A stretch of DNA of 37,337 nt from Desulfovibrionales bacterium (GTDB taxonomy: Bacteria > Desulfobacterota > Desulfovibrionia > Desulfovibrionales > Desulfonatronaceae): contig REDL01000038.1 in NCBI GenBank assembly GCA_007693505.1, positions 1-37,337 of the forward strand, read 5' to 3'. The position numbers and the translations under genes are program-made. This document shows positions 16,341 to 23,461 of the stretch, piece by piece; position 1 is the stretch's first letter, and each line of letters opens with the position of its first letter. The notes beneath the pieces are model-generated. The model was not told where the DNA came from. It made no database searches and was given only the letters and a program-made list of their open reading frames with translations.

Positions 16341-17054
16341 ATGGGTATTTTTACCAGATTTCGCGATATCATCAGTTCCAACATTAATGCCATGCTGGAA
16401 CGGGCCGAGGACCCGGAAAAGCTGTTGCGCCTGATGATCCAGGAGATGGAGGAAACCCTCGTGGAACTGAAGGCCTCTTGTGCCGGGGCCATGGCCACGG
16501 CGGTCAAGGTGCGCCGGGAGTGGGAACAACTGGATGCCAAGATTGGCGGATGGGGCGAGAAGGCCGCCCTGGCCGTGGATAAGGGCCTGGAGGATTTGGC
16601 CCGGGAAGCCTTGCTGGAAAAACGACGACTGGAGGCCAAGGCCGAAACCCTGGACCGAGAGCTGCGGGAGAACGAGGATATTGTTGAGGGCTACAAGGCG
16701 GACATCGCCACGTTGGAGGAAAAGCTGGTCACGGCCAAGGAAAAGCAGCGCCAGCTCGTCCAGCGACACATCCGGGCCAAGGGGCGGAAGCGGGCCGGCC
16801 ACGATATGCGCCGAACCGATTCACACGCCGCCATGATGCGCTTCGAGGAGTTCGAACAGCGCATCGAGCGGATGGAAGCCGAAGCGGACCTGTCCGGCCC
16901 CTGGCCCGGCAAGGAACAACGGGGCACGGACAGGGAACACTTTACGCTGGAGGAAAAATTCGCCAAGTTGGCCGTGGACGAGGACATTGAACGCGAACTG
17001 GCCGCCTTGCGTTCGCGTCATGCCGCTTCATCCAGGACGGAACGACCCGAATGA
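16341..17054 (+). CDS. pspA: Phage shock protein A (PspA/IM30)
   Basis: A 237-residue PspA/IM30 (Vipp1) protein. It begins with the amphipathic helix MGIFTRFRDIISSNINAMLE, followed by AEDPEKLLRLMIQEMEETLV, the diagnostic family motif. Long charged coiled-coil helices run to the end. It binds stressed inner membrane as oligomers and restrains PspF. Ribosome site aaggagg at 16326-16332. It heads the pspABC operon behind the sigma-54 promoter. Confidence 0.93.
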   Translation: MGIFTRFRDIISSNINAMLERAEDPEKLLRLMIQEMEETLVELKASCAGAMATAVKVRREWEQLDAKIGGWGEKAALAVDKGLEDLAREALLEKRRLEAKAETLDRELRENEDIVEGYKADIATLEEKLVTAKEKQRQLVQRHIRAKGRKRAGHDMRRTDSHAAMMRFEEFEQRIERMEAEADLSGPWPGKEQRGTDREHFTLEEKFAKLAVDEDIERELAALRSRHAASSRTERPE

Positions 17055-17103
17055 CCTGCCCTGAAAAGCCTCTCCCGGCTGAACAACTCCGAAGGACACG
17101 ACC

Positions 17104-17352
17104 ATGATCGGCTTTCTGACCACCTTGGTCCTTGCCGGAACGGCATTGATCATCGTATTTTTTCTGGGCGTCATCGTCCTCACGGGCATCCGCCACTTCC
17201 GCTCCGCACCGGACAGCCACGGCTTCGCGGAACAAACCGATGAGACCAGAATGATTCAGGAAATCTATCGCAACCTGGAAAAACTGGATGCCCGGGTGGA
17301 CAACCTGGAATCCATTTTGATGCGCCAAAGCGAAAATGGTGACCCGAAATGA
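17104..17352 (+). CDS. pspB: PspB-like small membrane protein
   Basis: An 82-residue protein with one N-terminal membrane helix (about 4-28) and a C-terminal amphipathic helix with heptads (IYRNLEKLDARVDNLESILM). This is the PspB arrangement, a partner of PspC in relieving PspA inhibition. It has gaagga upstream, and its stop overlaps pspC by four bases. Sequence similarity is modest, so the name rests largely on topology and place. Confidence 0.75.
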   Translation: MIGFLTTLVLAGTALIIVFFLGVIVLTGIRHFRSAPDSHGFAEQTDETRMIQEIYRNLEKLDARVDNLESILMRQSENGDPK

Positions 17353-17726
17353 ACACTCCTGTCGGCCGGCAACGGCTCTACCGCTCCAGAAGCGGCATGA
17401 TTCTCGGGGTCTGCAAGGGCCTGGCCCAACACTTCGACGTGTCCCTTTTCTGGACCCGGATCATCGTCGTGCTCTTGATGATTTTTACGGGCTTCTGGCC
17501 CGTGGTCGGCCTCTACCTGCTGGCCGGCTTTCTGCTCAAACCCGAGCCCGTACTGCCCTTGCACAACGCAGAAGAAAGCGATTTCTACCAGGCCTACACT
17601 CGCTCCCGTAACGAAGGCCTCTCCCGGATCAAGTCCAAGTTCGACCGTCTGGACAAACGCATCCGTCGCCTGGAGGATGTGGTCACGTCCAAGGAGTACG
17701 ACTGGGACCGCCGGTTCAAGAAATAG
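17349..17726 (+). CDS. pspC: Phage shock protein C (PspC domain)
   Basis: A 125-residue PspC protein. The PspC domain at 8-70 contains RLYRSRSGMILGVCKGLAQH followed by FDVSLFWTRIIVVLLMIFTG, with membrane helices at about 37-68. A cytoplasmic coiled coil (FDRLDKRIRRLEDVVTSKEY) lies at the C terminus. It senses or transmits membrane stress together with PspB. It overlaps pspB by four bases. Confidence 0.92.
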   Translation: MNTPVGRQRLYRSRSGMILGVCKGLAQHFDVSLFWTRIIVVLLMIFTGFWPVVGLYLLAGFLLKPEPVLPLHNAEESDFYQAYTRSRNEGLSRIKSKFDRLDKRIRRLEDVVTSKEYDWDRRFKK

Positions 17727-17742
17727 CCACTCAAGGCGGATC

Positions 17743-18012
17743 TTGGGCAAAGACAAGTTATCGAAAGAAGAGAAATCTCTGCTTGATGCCGTGGAGGCCG
17801 GCGAATTTGAATCTGTATTCACTCAAGACCGCAGAAAAGATCTGGAGGCAATTACCGGCAATACGTCCAGAAAACACGGTATGGTTCGGAATTGGTTGAC
17901 AAATCCAGACAACGCGTCAAACCCGCAATGGGCGCACACGCAGGTGCGCCCCTACGGAAAAACGTCACCCATCACGTTCAATCCGGGTATCCGAAAAAAT
18001 GTCACCCAATGA
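17743..18012 (+). pseudogene. Truncated antitoxin-like remnant
   Basis: From a possible TTG start the frame reads KDKLSKEEKSLLDAVEAGEF, then ESVFTQDRRKDLEAITGNTS. This resembles the N-terminal half of BrnA/CopG-type antitoxins (pattern EEK-LLDS-E-GE--SV-----R---LE--A--T). The ribbon-helix-helix part that should follow is replaced by unrelated sequence running through a genomic hairpin (gggcgcac-acgcag-gtgcgccc, 17930-17951) to the TGA at 18012. No partner toxin gene is present. I read it as a decayed gene. Confidence 0.5.
17930..17951. repeat. Short palindrome in the antitoxin remnant
   Basis: Perfect eight-base arms gggcgcac and gtgcgccc around a six-base loop, a REP-like hairpin. It marks the point after which antitoxin similarity is gone. 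With no T-run it is not a convincing terminator for pspABC, although no other terminator is visible for that operon. Confidence 0.4.
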
Positions 18013-18124
18013 ATTCGATGCCATGAACCATCCCAAAAAGACAAAAGCATAAATATTCGAATCTCAAACAAGCAGATACTCCCGACGCACAATATGTGCA
18101 GCTGATTTGCAGTGCTGCCCGGCC

Positions 18125-19582
18125 TCAGACCGAGTACGTCGACGAGGCCGTTTTTCCGCCTTTTCCCGTCCAGTTGGTGTGGAAGAATTCCCCTCTGGGC
18201 CTGTCGATGCGCTCGTAGGTATGGGCCCCAAAATAATCCCGCTGGGCCTGAAGCAGATTGGCCGGGAGACGCTCACAACGATAGCCGTCGTAGTAGCTCA
18301 GGGAGGCGGCCAGCACCGGGACAGGCACGCCCTGGCCCACCGCCGTGGTCATCACGGTGCGCCAGGCTGCCTGCGCTCCGGCAAGGACTTCCCGGAAATA
18401 CGGGGCGAGCATCAGGTTGGCCAGCTTGGGGTCAGTCTCGTAGGCTTCGGTGATCGTCCCCAGAAATCGGGCCCGGATAATGCACCCCTCACGCCAAATC
18501 TTGGCGATATCGCCGTAATTCAAATTCCATCCGTGCTCCATTGAGGCTGTGCGCAGAAGTTGGAAGCCTTGGGCATATGAGCAGATCTTGGCAGCATAGA
18601 CCGCTTTTTCCAACTGATTCACAAAAACGGGTGCATCTCCGGCAAAGGTGACTTCCGGTCCGGAGAGATAGGGTTTTGCCGCAACCCGCTCTTCCTTGAC
18701 CGCGGACAGGCAGCGGGCGAACACCGCTTCGGCGATCTGGGGGATGGCCACCCCCAGTTCCAGGCCAACCTGGGAGGTCCATTTGCCCGTTCCTTTCTGA
18801 CCGGCCGTATCCAGGATCAGATCCACCGTCGGCTTACCGGTCTCCGCATCCATGTGCCCGAGAATGTCCGCGGTAATCTGAATCAGGTAGGAATCCAGCT
18901 CACGGGTGTTCCAGTCGGCGAAAATGGGCTGGATATCTTCTGCAGCCATGCCCAGCCCCTGGGACAGCAACTGATAGGCTTCACAGATCAGCTGCATGTC
19001 CCCGTACTCGATCCCGTTGTGCACCATCTTTACGAAATGCCCGGAACCGTCCGCCCCGATCCATTCGCAGCAAGGAGCTCCGTCTACGGCCTTGGCCGCA
19101 ATGGCTTGCAAGATCGGCTGCAGGGCCGGCCAGGCCGCGGCGTTGCCGCCGGGCATGATGGATGGGCCGTGCAGGGCTCCTTCTTCACCGCCGGAAACCC
19201 CGGCACCGACATAGAGCAGCCCCTGCTTTTCCAGGTCCGCGCAGCGGTGGGTGGTGTCATGATAGGAGCTGTTACCGCCGTCCACGAGAATATCGCCTGG
19301 CTCCAACAGCGGAGCCAGGGCATCGATAAGCTGATCCACGGCCGCCCCGGCTCGAACCATGAACATGATCCGGCGCGGTCGTTCCAGACTGGCGACCAGT
19401 TCTTCCAGACTGCGGCACCCGACCAGATTCTTGCCTTGGCCTCGGCTGGACAGGAAGGCATCCACCTTGTCCACGGTCCGGTTGTAGCATGCCACTCGAA
19501 ATCCCTTGCTTTCCATGTTCAGGATGAGGTTTTCACCCATCACCGCCAAGCCGACGACACCGATATCCGCGAGCTTTTCCAT
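18125..19582 (-). CDS. gnd: 6-phosphogluconate dehydrogenase (decarboxylating)
   Basis: A 485-residue enzyme of the long bacterial Gnd type, full length. The Rossmann N terminus IGVVGLAVMGENLILNMESK binds NADP. The substrate and catalytic segments follow: GAGVSGGEEGALHGPSIMPG, then KMVHNGIEYGDMQLICEAY carrying the catalytic lysine and substrate-binding HNGIEY, then DTAGQKGTGKWT. The C-terminal tail FHTNWTGKGG is typical. It converts 6-phosphogluconate to ribulose 5-phosphate with release of CO2 and NADPH in the oxidative pentose phosphate route. It stands alone; the next gene upstream on the same strand (DUF1622) is 34 bases away and may share its promoter. Confidence 0.96.
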   Translation of the reverse strand: MEKLADIGVVGLAVMGENLILNMESKGFRVACYNRTVDKVDAFLSSRGQGKNLVGCRSLEELVASLERPRRIMFMVRAGAAVDQLIDALAPLLEPGDILVDGGNSSYHDTTHRCADLEKQGLLYVGAGVSGGEEGALHGPSIMPGGNAAAWPALQPILQAIAAKAVDGAPCCEWIGADGSGHFVKMVHNGIEYGDMQLICEAYQLLSQGLGMAAEDIQPIFADWNTRELDSYLIQITADILGHMDAETGKPTVDLILDTAGQKGTGKWTSQVGLELGVAIPQIAEAVFARCLSAVKEERVAAKPYLSGPEVTFAGDAPVFVNQLEKAVYAAKICSYAQGFQLLRTASMEHGWNLNYGDIAKIWREGCIIRARFLGTITEAYETDPKLANLMLAPYFREVLAGAQAAWRTVMTTAVGQGVPVPVLAASLSYYDGYRCERLPANLLQAQRDYFGAHTYERIDRPRGEFFHTNWTGKGGKTASSTYSV

Positions 19583-19616
19583 TCACTCCTCTCCTTCGTG
19601 CACCCTACTTGTTGCA

Positions 19617-20006
19617 TCAGACATAATTGCCATTTTTATTGACTTCAATGGGTCTCCGCCAGGGCAGATAGCCGTTCAACTCGATCTCCAGGGAAAAGCT
19701 GAGAAAGGTGCGGATCAGCACCAGAAGCCCCAGCAGGGCGACATGGTGCAGATTGAAATTGTGCGTTGCCGTCATGATGATGTCTCCGGCAACCAGCAAC
19801 TCAAGCCCCAGCAAGATGGACTTGCCCATGCCCCGTCGATAGCTATGATAGAATTGATCCGCGCTGCGATGCATCCAGGCCCGGTAAAGAAAAATTCCAG
19901 TGGTCGCGACAACGCCGACGCAAATGATGGCCACGCCCATGCCTTCCATGGCCAACGCAGCGTAATACATAGCATTCTTGAACAACCCACCTGATTCACC
20001 AACCAC
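19617..20006 (-). CDS. DUF1622 family membrane protein
   Basis: A 129-residue protein with three hydrophobic helices. The strongest signature is GKSILLGLELLVAGDIIMTA followed by LLGLLVLIRTFLSFSLEIEL, which matches the DUF1622 family (PF07784) of unknown function. Start is GTG at 20006 with aggtg just upstream; an ATG at 20008 is in another frame. It lies upstream of gnd on the same strand and divergent from the rhodanese gene. Confidence 0.8.
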   Translation of the reverse strand: MVGESGGLFKNAMYYAALAMEGMGVAIICVGVVATTGIFLYRAWMHRSADQFYHSYRRGMGKSILLGLELLVAGDIIMTATHNFNLHHVALLGLLVLIRTFLSFSLEIELNGYLPWRRPIEVNKNGNYV

Positions 20007-20339
20007 ATTTCACCTCATGTGTTTCCTCCAGGCGGGGAGCCAGGGGCTTGATTCCGGCCCCGGAGGGTCTTAGATTCTGTTCATTCACTGTGCCGTGACG
20101 AATTGATCCCCAGGGGAACCTGAGGGCACACCTGAGGGTACACCTGCGATGAGGGTGTGTCGACGCACCGTGAACCGAAATGGATATCCGCAAAACACCA
20201 CAGCCACTTCCCGTCCCAAAGGCCACGGAGAAGTATCAACCGGCATATACCAACGGTTATTTTATGCATCCAGGGCTTGAAGAGGCTGGCCCGCCCTCCG
20301 GTTTACCAGCCTGAAAAAGCCAACCAGAAAAGGAGTACC
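20007..20339. other. Divergent intergenic region
   Basis: This separates the DUF1622 gene (minus) from the rhodanese gene (plus) and should hold both promoters; none is obvious. A tandem 12-base repeat, cctgagggcaca (20119-20130) and cctgagggtaca (20131-20142), with a partial third unit, is the only structure I see. Open frames crossing it have no recognisable content. Confidence 0.35.
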
Positions 20340-20813
20340 ATGCACCTGCGCTCTGCCAAATTTTTCTTGCTGCCTGTTGTCATCCTCGGCTTACTGGTCG
20401 GGTTCCTGATCTACCAACATGGGGTCAACCAGCCCTCAGCCGCGCCAAGCTCCCCAGGTTCCCTCACGGCTCAAGAGGCCTGGGATCGTGTTCAACAGGG
20501 CGAATTAACCATTGTGGACGTCCGACGTCCCGAGGAGTGGCGGCAAACCGGAACCCCGCAGGGGGCAGTCCGTTTGTCCTTCGAGACCCATCCCGGCGGG
20601 CCGGAGGGGTTTACGCATGATTTGGCCACGGCTTTGGGCGAGGACAAAACCAAGCCCTTTGCCATTATCTGCCGCACTGGCAACCGCACCGGCCTGCTCC
20701 TGCCTTTTTTGCAATCCAAGGGGTTCACCGCGGCCAAGGCTATTCCCGAGGGCATGGTCGGCAGCAGCGCCGGCCGGGGCTGGCTCCGCCACGGTCTGCC
20801 CATAGACAGCTAG
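20340..20813 (+). CDS. Membrane-anchored rhodanese-domain protein
   Basis: A 157-residue protein with an N-terminal membrane anchor or signal (about 8-25) and a single rhodanese domain. The domain shows LTAQEAWDRVQQGELTIVDV, RRPEEWRQTGTPQGAV and the active-site loop CRTGNRTG with Cys111. The six-residue loop after the cysteine suggests a sulfurtransferase rather than a phosphatase. It would act on the periplasmic side of the membrane. The frame is open upstream, but the ATG at 20340 has aaggag at the right distance and begins the anchor. It converges on the flagellin-like gene. Confidence 0.88.
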   Translation: MHLRSAKFFLLPVVILGLLVGFLIYQHGVNQPSAAPSSPGSLTAQEAWDRVQQGELTIVDVRRPEEWRQTGTPQGAVRLSFETHPGGPEGFTHDLATALGEDKTKPFAIICRTGNRTGLLLPFLQSKGFTAAKAIPEGMVGSSAGRGWLRHGLPIDS

Positions 20814-20848
20814 CCGGTTGGAGGACAAACACAGCGGTTCGTTACGCT

Positions 20849-21658
20849 TCACCCAGTCGCGTCCACAATCCGTCCGGAATTGCGAAACAGTAAATCCAGA
20901 AGAATCTCCTCCAGGGACTTTGTCGGCACCTGTCGCCGGGCTTCCACGGCCTGATCCAGGAGGTCGGCCTGGGACTCCAGGGCAACGGCCTGGAACTCCA
21001 GGCCCTCCTGGCGGCGGGTATAGATATCCCCGATGGTGGCCATGTCGCTGATAAATCCGGACAGCGCTTCCAACTGGCCCTGAAGATCAGTGTCCAGATC
21101 GCCCCCGTCCAACACACCGAACTGATTCAGATCGCGAAAGGTCAGATCAAAGCCGCCGTTCTGGAAGCCCTGGATAAAGACCCTGCCGTCCGTGTCGATC
21201 TGGTTCGTACCCCATTGGTCCCTGTCCAGCAGGGCAATCCTGTTGAACGTTGTGGACGTGACGAGGCCCTCGATCCTTGACCGCAGCGCGTTGTACTCAT
21301 CCTTAACGTCCGCGGAATCCGCCTCACCCTCGGCAACGGATTTGGCCAAGGCCTGCATTTCCTTCAAGAAGCTCTTGATCGTGCCCACGCCCTGCGCGGC
21401 AATCCCCATCATCACCGCACCTTCCCGGACATTGCGGGCATTTTGCCGGATGGTCCGGCTATCCGCGCGCAATTGTCCCGTGATGGCCTCGTCAAACGGG
21501 TTTGTCAGAGGTTGAACCGGCTGTCTGCCCAGGATCATGGAACGCAGATTGGCACCTACGCTGGAGCCGTGAAAGTAGGCGTTCATCAGCAGATCCTGCT
21601 GCCAAAGCTGGGTGGCCGTATCGTAAACCACAAGACGCTGCAAGTCGCCAAGTGCCAT
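20849..21658 (-). CDS. Flagellin-like protein (orphan)
   Basis: A 269-residue protein with flagellin N-terminal-domain character between residues about 65 and 150 (IRQNARNVREGAVMMGIAAQ, then IKSFLKEMQALAKSVAEG, then YNALRSRIEGLVTSTTFNRI). This corresponds to the SAADD/LQ-I---L-EM--LA--A--G and FN---LLDG region of flagellins and FlgL. Its first 60 residues are not flagellin-like, and the C-terminal helix (ALESQADLLDQAVEARRQV) may pack with it. No other flagellar gene is present in the window. A ribosome site ggggg lies eight bases before the start, and a candidate sigma-28 promoter is about 100 bases upstream. It could be a minor filament or hook-associated protein. Confidence 0.7.
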   Translation of the reverse strand: MALGDLQRLVVYDTATQLWQQDLLMNAYFHGSSVGANLRSMILGRQPVQPLTNPFDEAITGQLRADSRTIRQNARNVREGAVMMGIAAQGVGTIKSFLKEMQALAKSVAEGEADSADVKDEYNALRSRIEGLVTSTTFNRIALLDRDQWGTNQIDTDGRVFIQGFQNGGFDLTFRDLNQFGVLDGGDLDTDLQGQLEALSGFISDMATIGDIYTRRQEGLEFQAVALESQADLLDQAVEARRQVPTKSLEEILLDLLFRNSGRIVDATG

Positions 21659-21760
21659 GGCGTTATCCCCCCTGGTGGAGATGGAAGATCAACATGCCGT
21701 TCGTTGTCAATCGGATACCATGCGGTCTCCTGCCGTCCCAACGACAATCGTCTCCATATC

Positions 21761-21788
21761 TGATCGGCGGGTCAAGGGGGAAACTTGA
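21761..21788 (-). promoter_or_regulatory. Candidate sigma-28 (FliA) promoter of the flagellin-like gene
   Basis: Read on the minus strand: TCAAGTTT (21788-21781), 12 bases, then GCCGATCA (21768-21761). The flagellar sigma-28 consensus is TAAAGTTT, about 11 bases, GCCGATAA. Two mismatches and one extra spacer base. It is positioned about 100 bases before the flagellin-like start. Confidence 0.55.
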
Positions 21789-21948
21789 TGGCCTTCACCC
21801 CAGGACATTGATTTATTCATTTCCTATCCCCCGTATCCACACTGGCATCGAAATCGAATCATTTTCGTAAACCGCTTCTGATTTTGATCACGATTTCGAC
21901 CTTGCGTGAGCGAAACGTTCATTATGGGAAATGCGCTCTTGCATATCA

Positions 21949-22079
21949 GATGTTACTGCAGAAAGTCGCAACACCTTGAAATTCGTCATTCCGGCTTTCG
22001 CCGGAATGACGAATTTCAAGGTGTTGCGCAAAATCACAGCACACGTTTTCGCGGGAAAAAGGACTTTTTGCAGTGACCT
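21949..22079 (-). mobile_element. MITE copy D with an extended perfect palindrome
   Basis: Same family as the other copies, with termini gttactgcagaaagt and ggactttttgcagtgac and 7-bp flanking direct repeats (catatca at 21942-21948 and 22080-22086). Unlike them, its centre is a perfect inverted repeat: a 29-base arm at 21967-21995, a four-base loop tttc, and the complementary arm at 22000-22028. In the other copies the second half of this stretch reads aatccagtctttccaaggtg or its equivalent, so one arm here has been rewritten to mirror the other. Confidence 0.8.
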
Positions 22080-22261
22080 CATATCAAACAAATACTGAAG
22101 GGCATGATTCGATTACTCTGAGAAGAGCATTGCCCGGTCGTCAGCTGTGCTCTGGTGGGTGCTCCGGGTTGGACATGCCCCGCGCCTCGCGTTAGCTTCC
22201 CGTTGTTCACCATGGAGAAACACTTGCCGTTCTCACCCTTTCTATTGACGAGCCATTCACC

Positions 22262-22729
22262 ATGCAAGGATTTTTTGACCGTTTCGCATTGTTCATCGCC
22301 ACCCTCGGCCCATTCGGGCACCTGCCCAAGGCACCGGGAACCTGGGGGTCCCTGGCAGCGGTGGTCGCCGCGCCCTGGCTGTTCATGCCGCTGTCGTTTC
22401 CGCTGCGTGTCCTGGTCTTGCTGCTGGTGCTGGCAATCGGCACATGGGCCGCGAATCGGGCTGAAGCCCTCTATGGGCGCAAGGATCCAGGAAGCGTGGT
22501 GGTGGATGAGCTTCTGGGCCAGTGGCTGACTCTGCTGCCCTTTGCCGCATTGGCTCCACTGGAACTCGCCGCGGGTTTCGTGCTCTTCCGCATCATGGAT
22601 ATCCTCAAACCCTGGCCGGTGCGCGCGGTGGAGCGCCGGATACCCGGTGGGTTGGGCGTGATGCTTGATGATGCGGTGGCCGCGATCCCGGCTGCCGGCT
22701 TGCTCTGGTTCTTCATTGCCCTGACCTAG
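22262..22729 (+). CDS. pgpA: Phosphatidylglycerophosphatase A
   Basis: A 155-residue membrane enzyme that dephosphorylates phosphatidylglycerol phosphate in phospholipid synthesis. Family motifs are clear: FGHLPKAPGTWGSL near the N terminus, KDPGSVVVDELLGQW in the middle with the acidic active-site residues, and FRIMDILKPWPVRAVERR. Then comes GGLGVMLDDAVAAIPAAG, with a second acidic cluster. Three to four membrane helices are predicted. It is monocistronic, ending at a strong bidirectional terminator shared with pal. Confidence 0.93.
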   Translation: MQGFFDRFALFIATLGPFGHLPKAPGTWGSLAAVVAAPWLFMPLSFPLRVLVLLLVLAIGTWAANRAEALYGRKDPGSVVVDELLGQWLTLLPFAALAPLELAAGFVLFRIMDILKPWPVRAVERRIPGGLGVMLDDAVAAIPAAGLLWFFIALT

Positions 22730-22754
22730 ATCAGAAATGACTGCACTGCCCGAC

Positions 22755-22806
22755 GCTCCAAAGAAAAACGCCGCCAGGCTTGCCCGGCGGCGTTTTTCTT
22801 TGGAGC
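22755..22806. terminator. Bidirectional intrinsic terminator between pgpA and pal
   Basis: A perfect 21-base inverted repeat: left arm 22755-22775, ten-base loop, right arm 22786-22806. The GC-rich inner part (cgccgcc/ggcggcg) is followed on each strand by a run of T (tttttcttt), so it can end both the rightward pgpA and the leftward tol-pal transcripts. Confidence 0.9.
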
Positions 22807-22838
22807 TACTTCAATAACGTGATGCGTCGTGGCCACCA

Positions 22839-23423
22839 CTACATATCAAGAATACGGAATTGGGCGCGGCGATTTTGGGCCCAGGCAGTCTCATTGCTGG
22901 CTGGGTTCAAGGGGCGTTCCTTGCCGTAGCTGACGATCTGCAGCCGATTGGGACTGATGCCAAGCAGGACAAGAAACTCGTAGGCAGCCCGGGCGCGGCG
23001 TTCCCCCAAGGCCAGGTTGTACTCGGACGTGCCCCGCTCGTCTGTGTGTCCTTCGATCAACAGCCGGACCTCCGGGTTCTGCTTCAGCAACTCGGACTTG
23101 GTCTGCAGGATCTCGCGCGCATCTGGCCGCAGATCATATCGGTCAAAATCAAAATGAATCATATTCGCGGTGATCATCTCGGCCACCTGGCCCAACCGGG
23201 CCCGCTCCGCCTCGGAGCGTTCCCTGGCCAATCGTTCCTCGGCCAGCTGCTGCTCTCGCAAACGCGCCTCTTCCCGCAGGCGTGCTTCTTCAGCAGCCCG
23301 CTCGGCATCCACCGCGCTGATGCCCAACGGATCGGATTCCACCTGCCGTTTGGCACAGCCTGGCCCCAAAACCATCACCATGGCCAAGGCCAGTCCCAGT
23401 CCAACCACCCAAATGCCCCTCAT
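22839..23423 (-). CDS. pal: Peptidoglycan-associated lipoprotein Pal
   Basis: A 194-residue outer-membrane lipoprotein. The signal peptide ends in the lipobox LGPGC with Cys23. A charged coiled coil rich in Glu, Arg and Ala (RAAEEARLREEARLREQQLA) spans about 38-80. The OmpA-like peptidoglycan-binding domain follows: MIHFDFDRYDLRPDAREIL, LLIEGHTDERGTSEYNLALG, ERRARAAYEFLVLLGI, RLQIVSYGKERPLNPA. The extended coiled coil is longer than in E. coli Pal. It is the last gene of tolQRAB-pal, and its binding to TolB and peptidoglycan helps constrict the envelope at division. Confidence 0.95.
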   Translation of the reverse strand: MRGIWVVGLGLALAMVMVLGPGCAKRQVESDPLGISAVDAERAAEEARLREEARLREQQLAEERLARERSEAERARLGQVAEMITANMIHFDFDRYDLRPDAREILQTKSELLKQNPEVRLLIEGHTDERGTSEYNLALGERRARAAYEFLVLLGISPNRLQIVSYGKERPLNPASNETAWAQNRRAQFRILDM

Positions 23424-23461
23424 ACCTTTTCTCCTTCAATAATGTTGATGAAAAACCTGCA

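Larger units (their letters stand above)
21659..22261. other. Intergenic region with MITE copy D and a flagellar-type promoter
   Basis: Apart from the candidate sigma-28 promoter and the MITE copy at 21949-22079, I see no gene. The stretch 22087-22261 should contain the pgpA promoter, which I cannot define. Confidence 0.4.
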
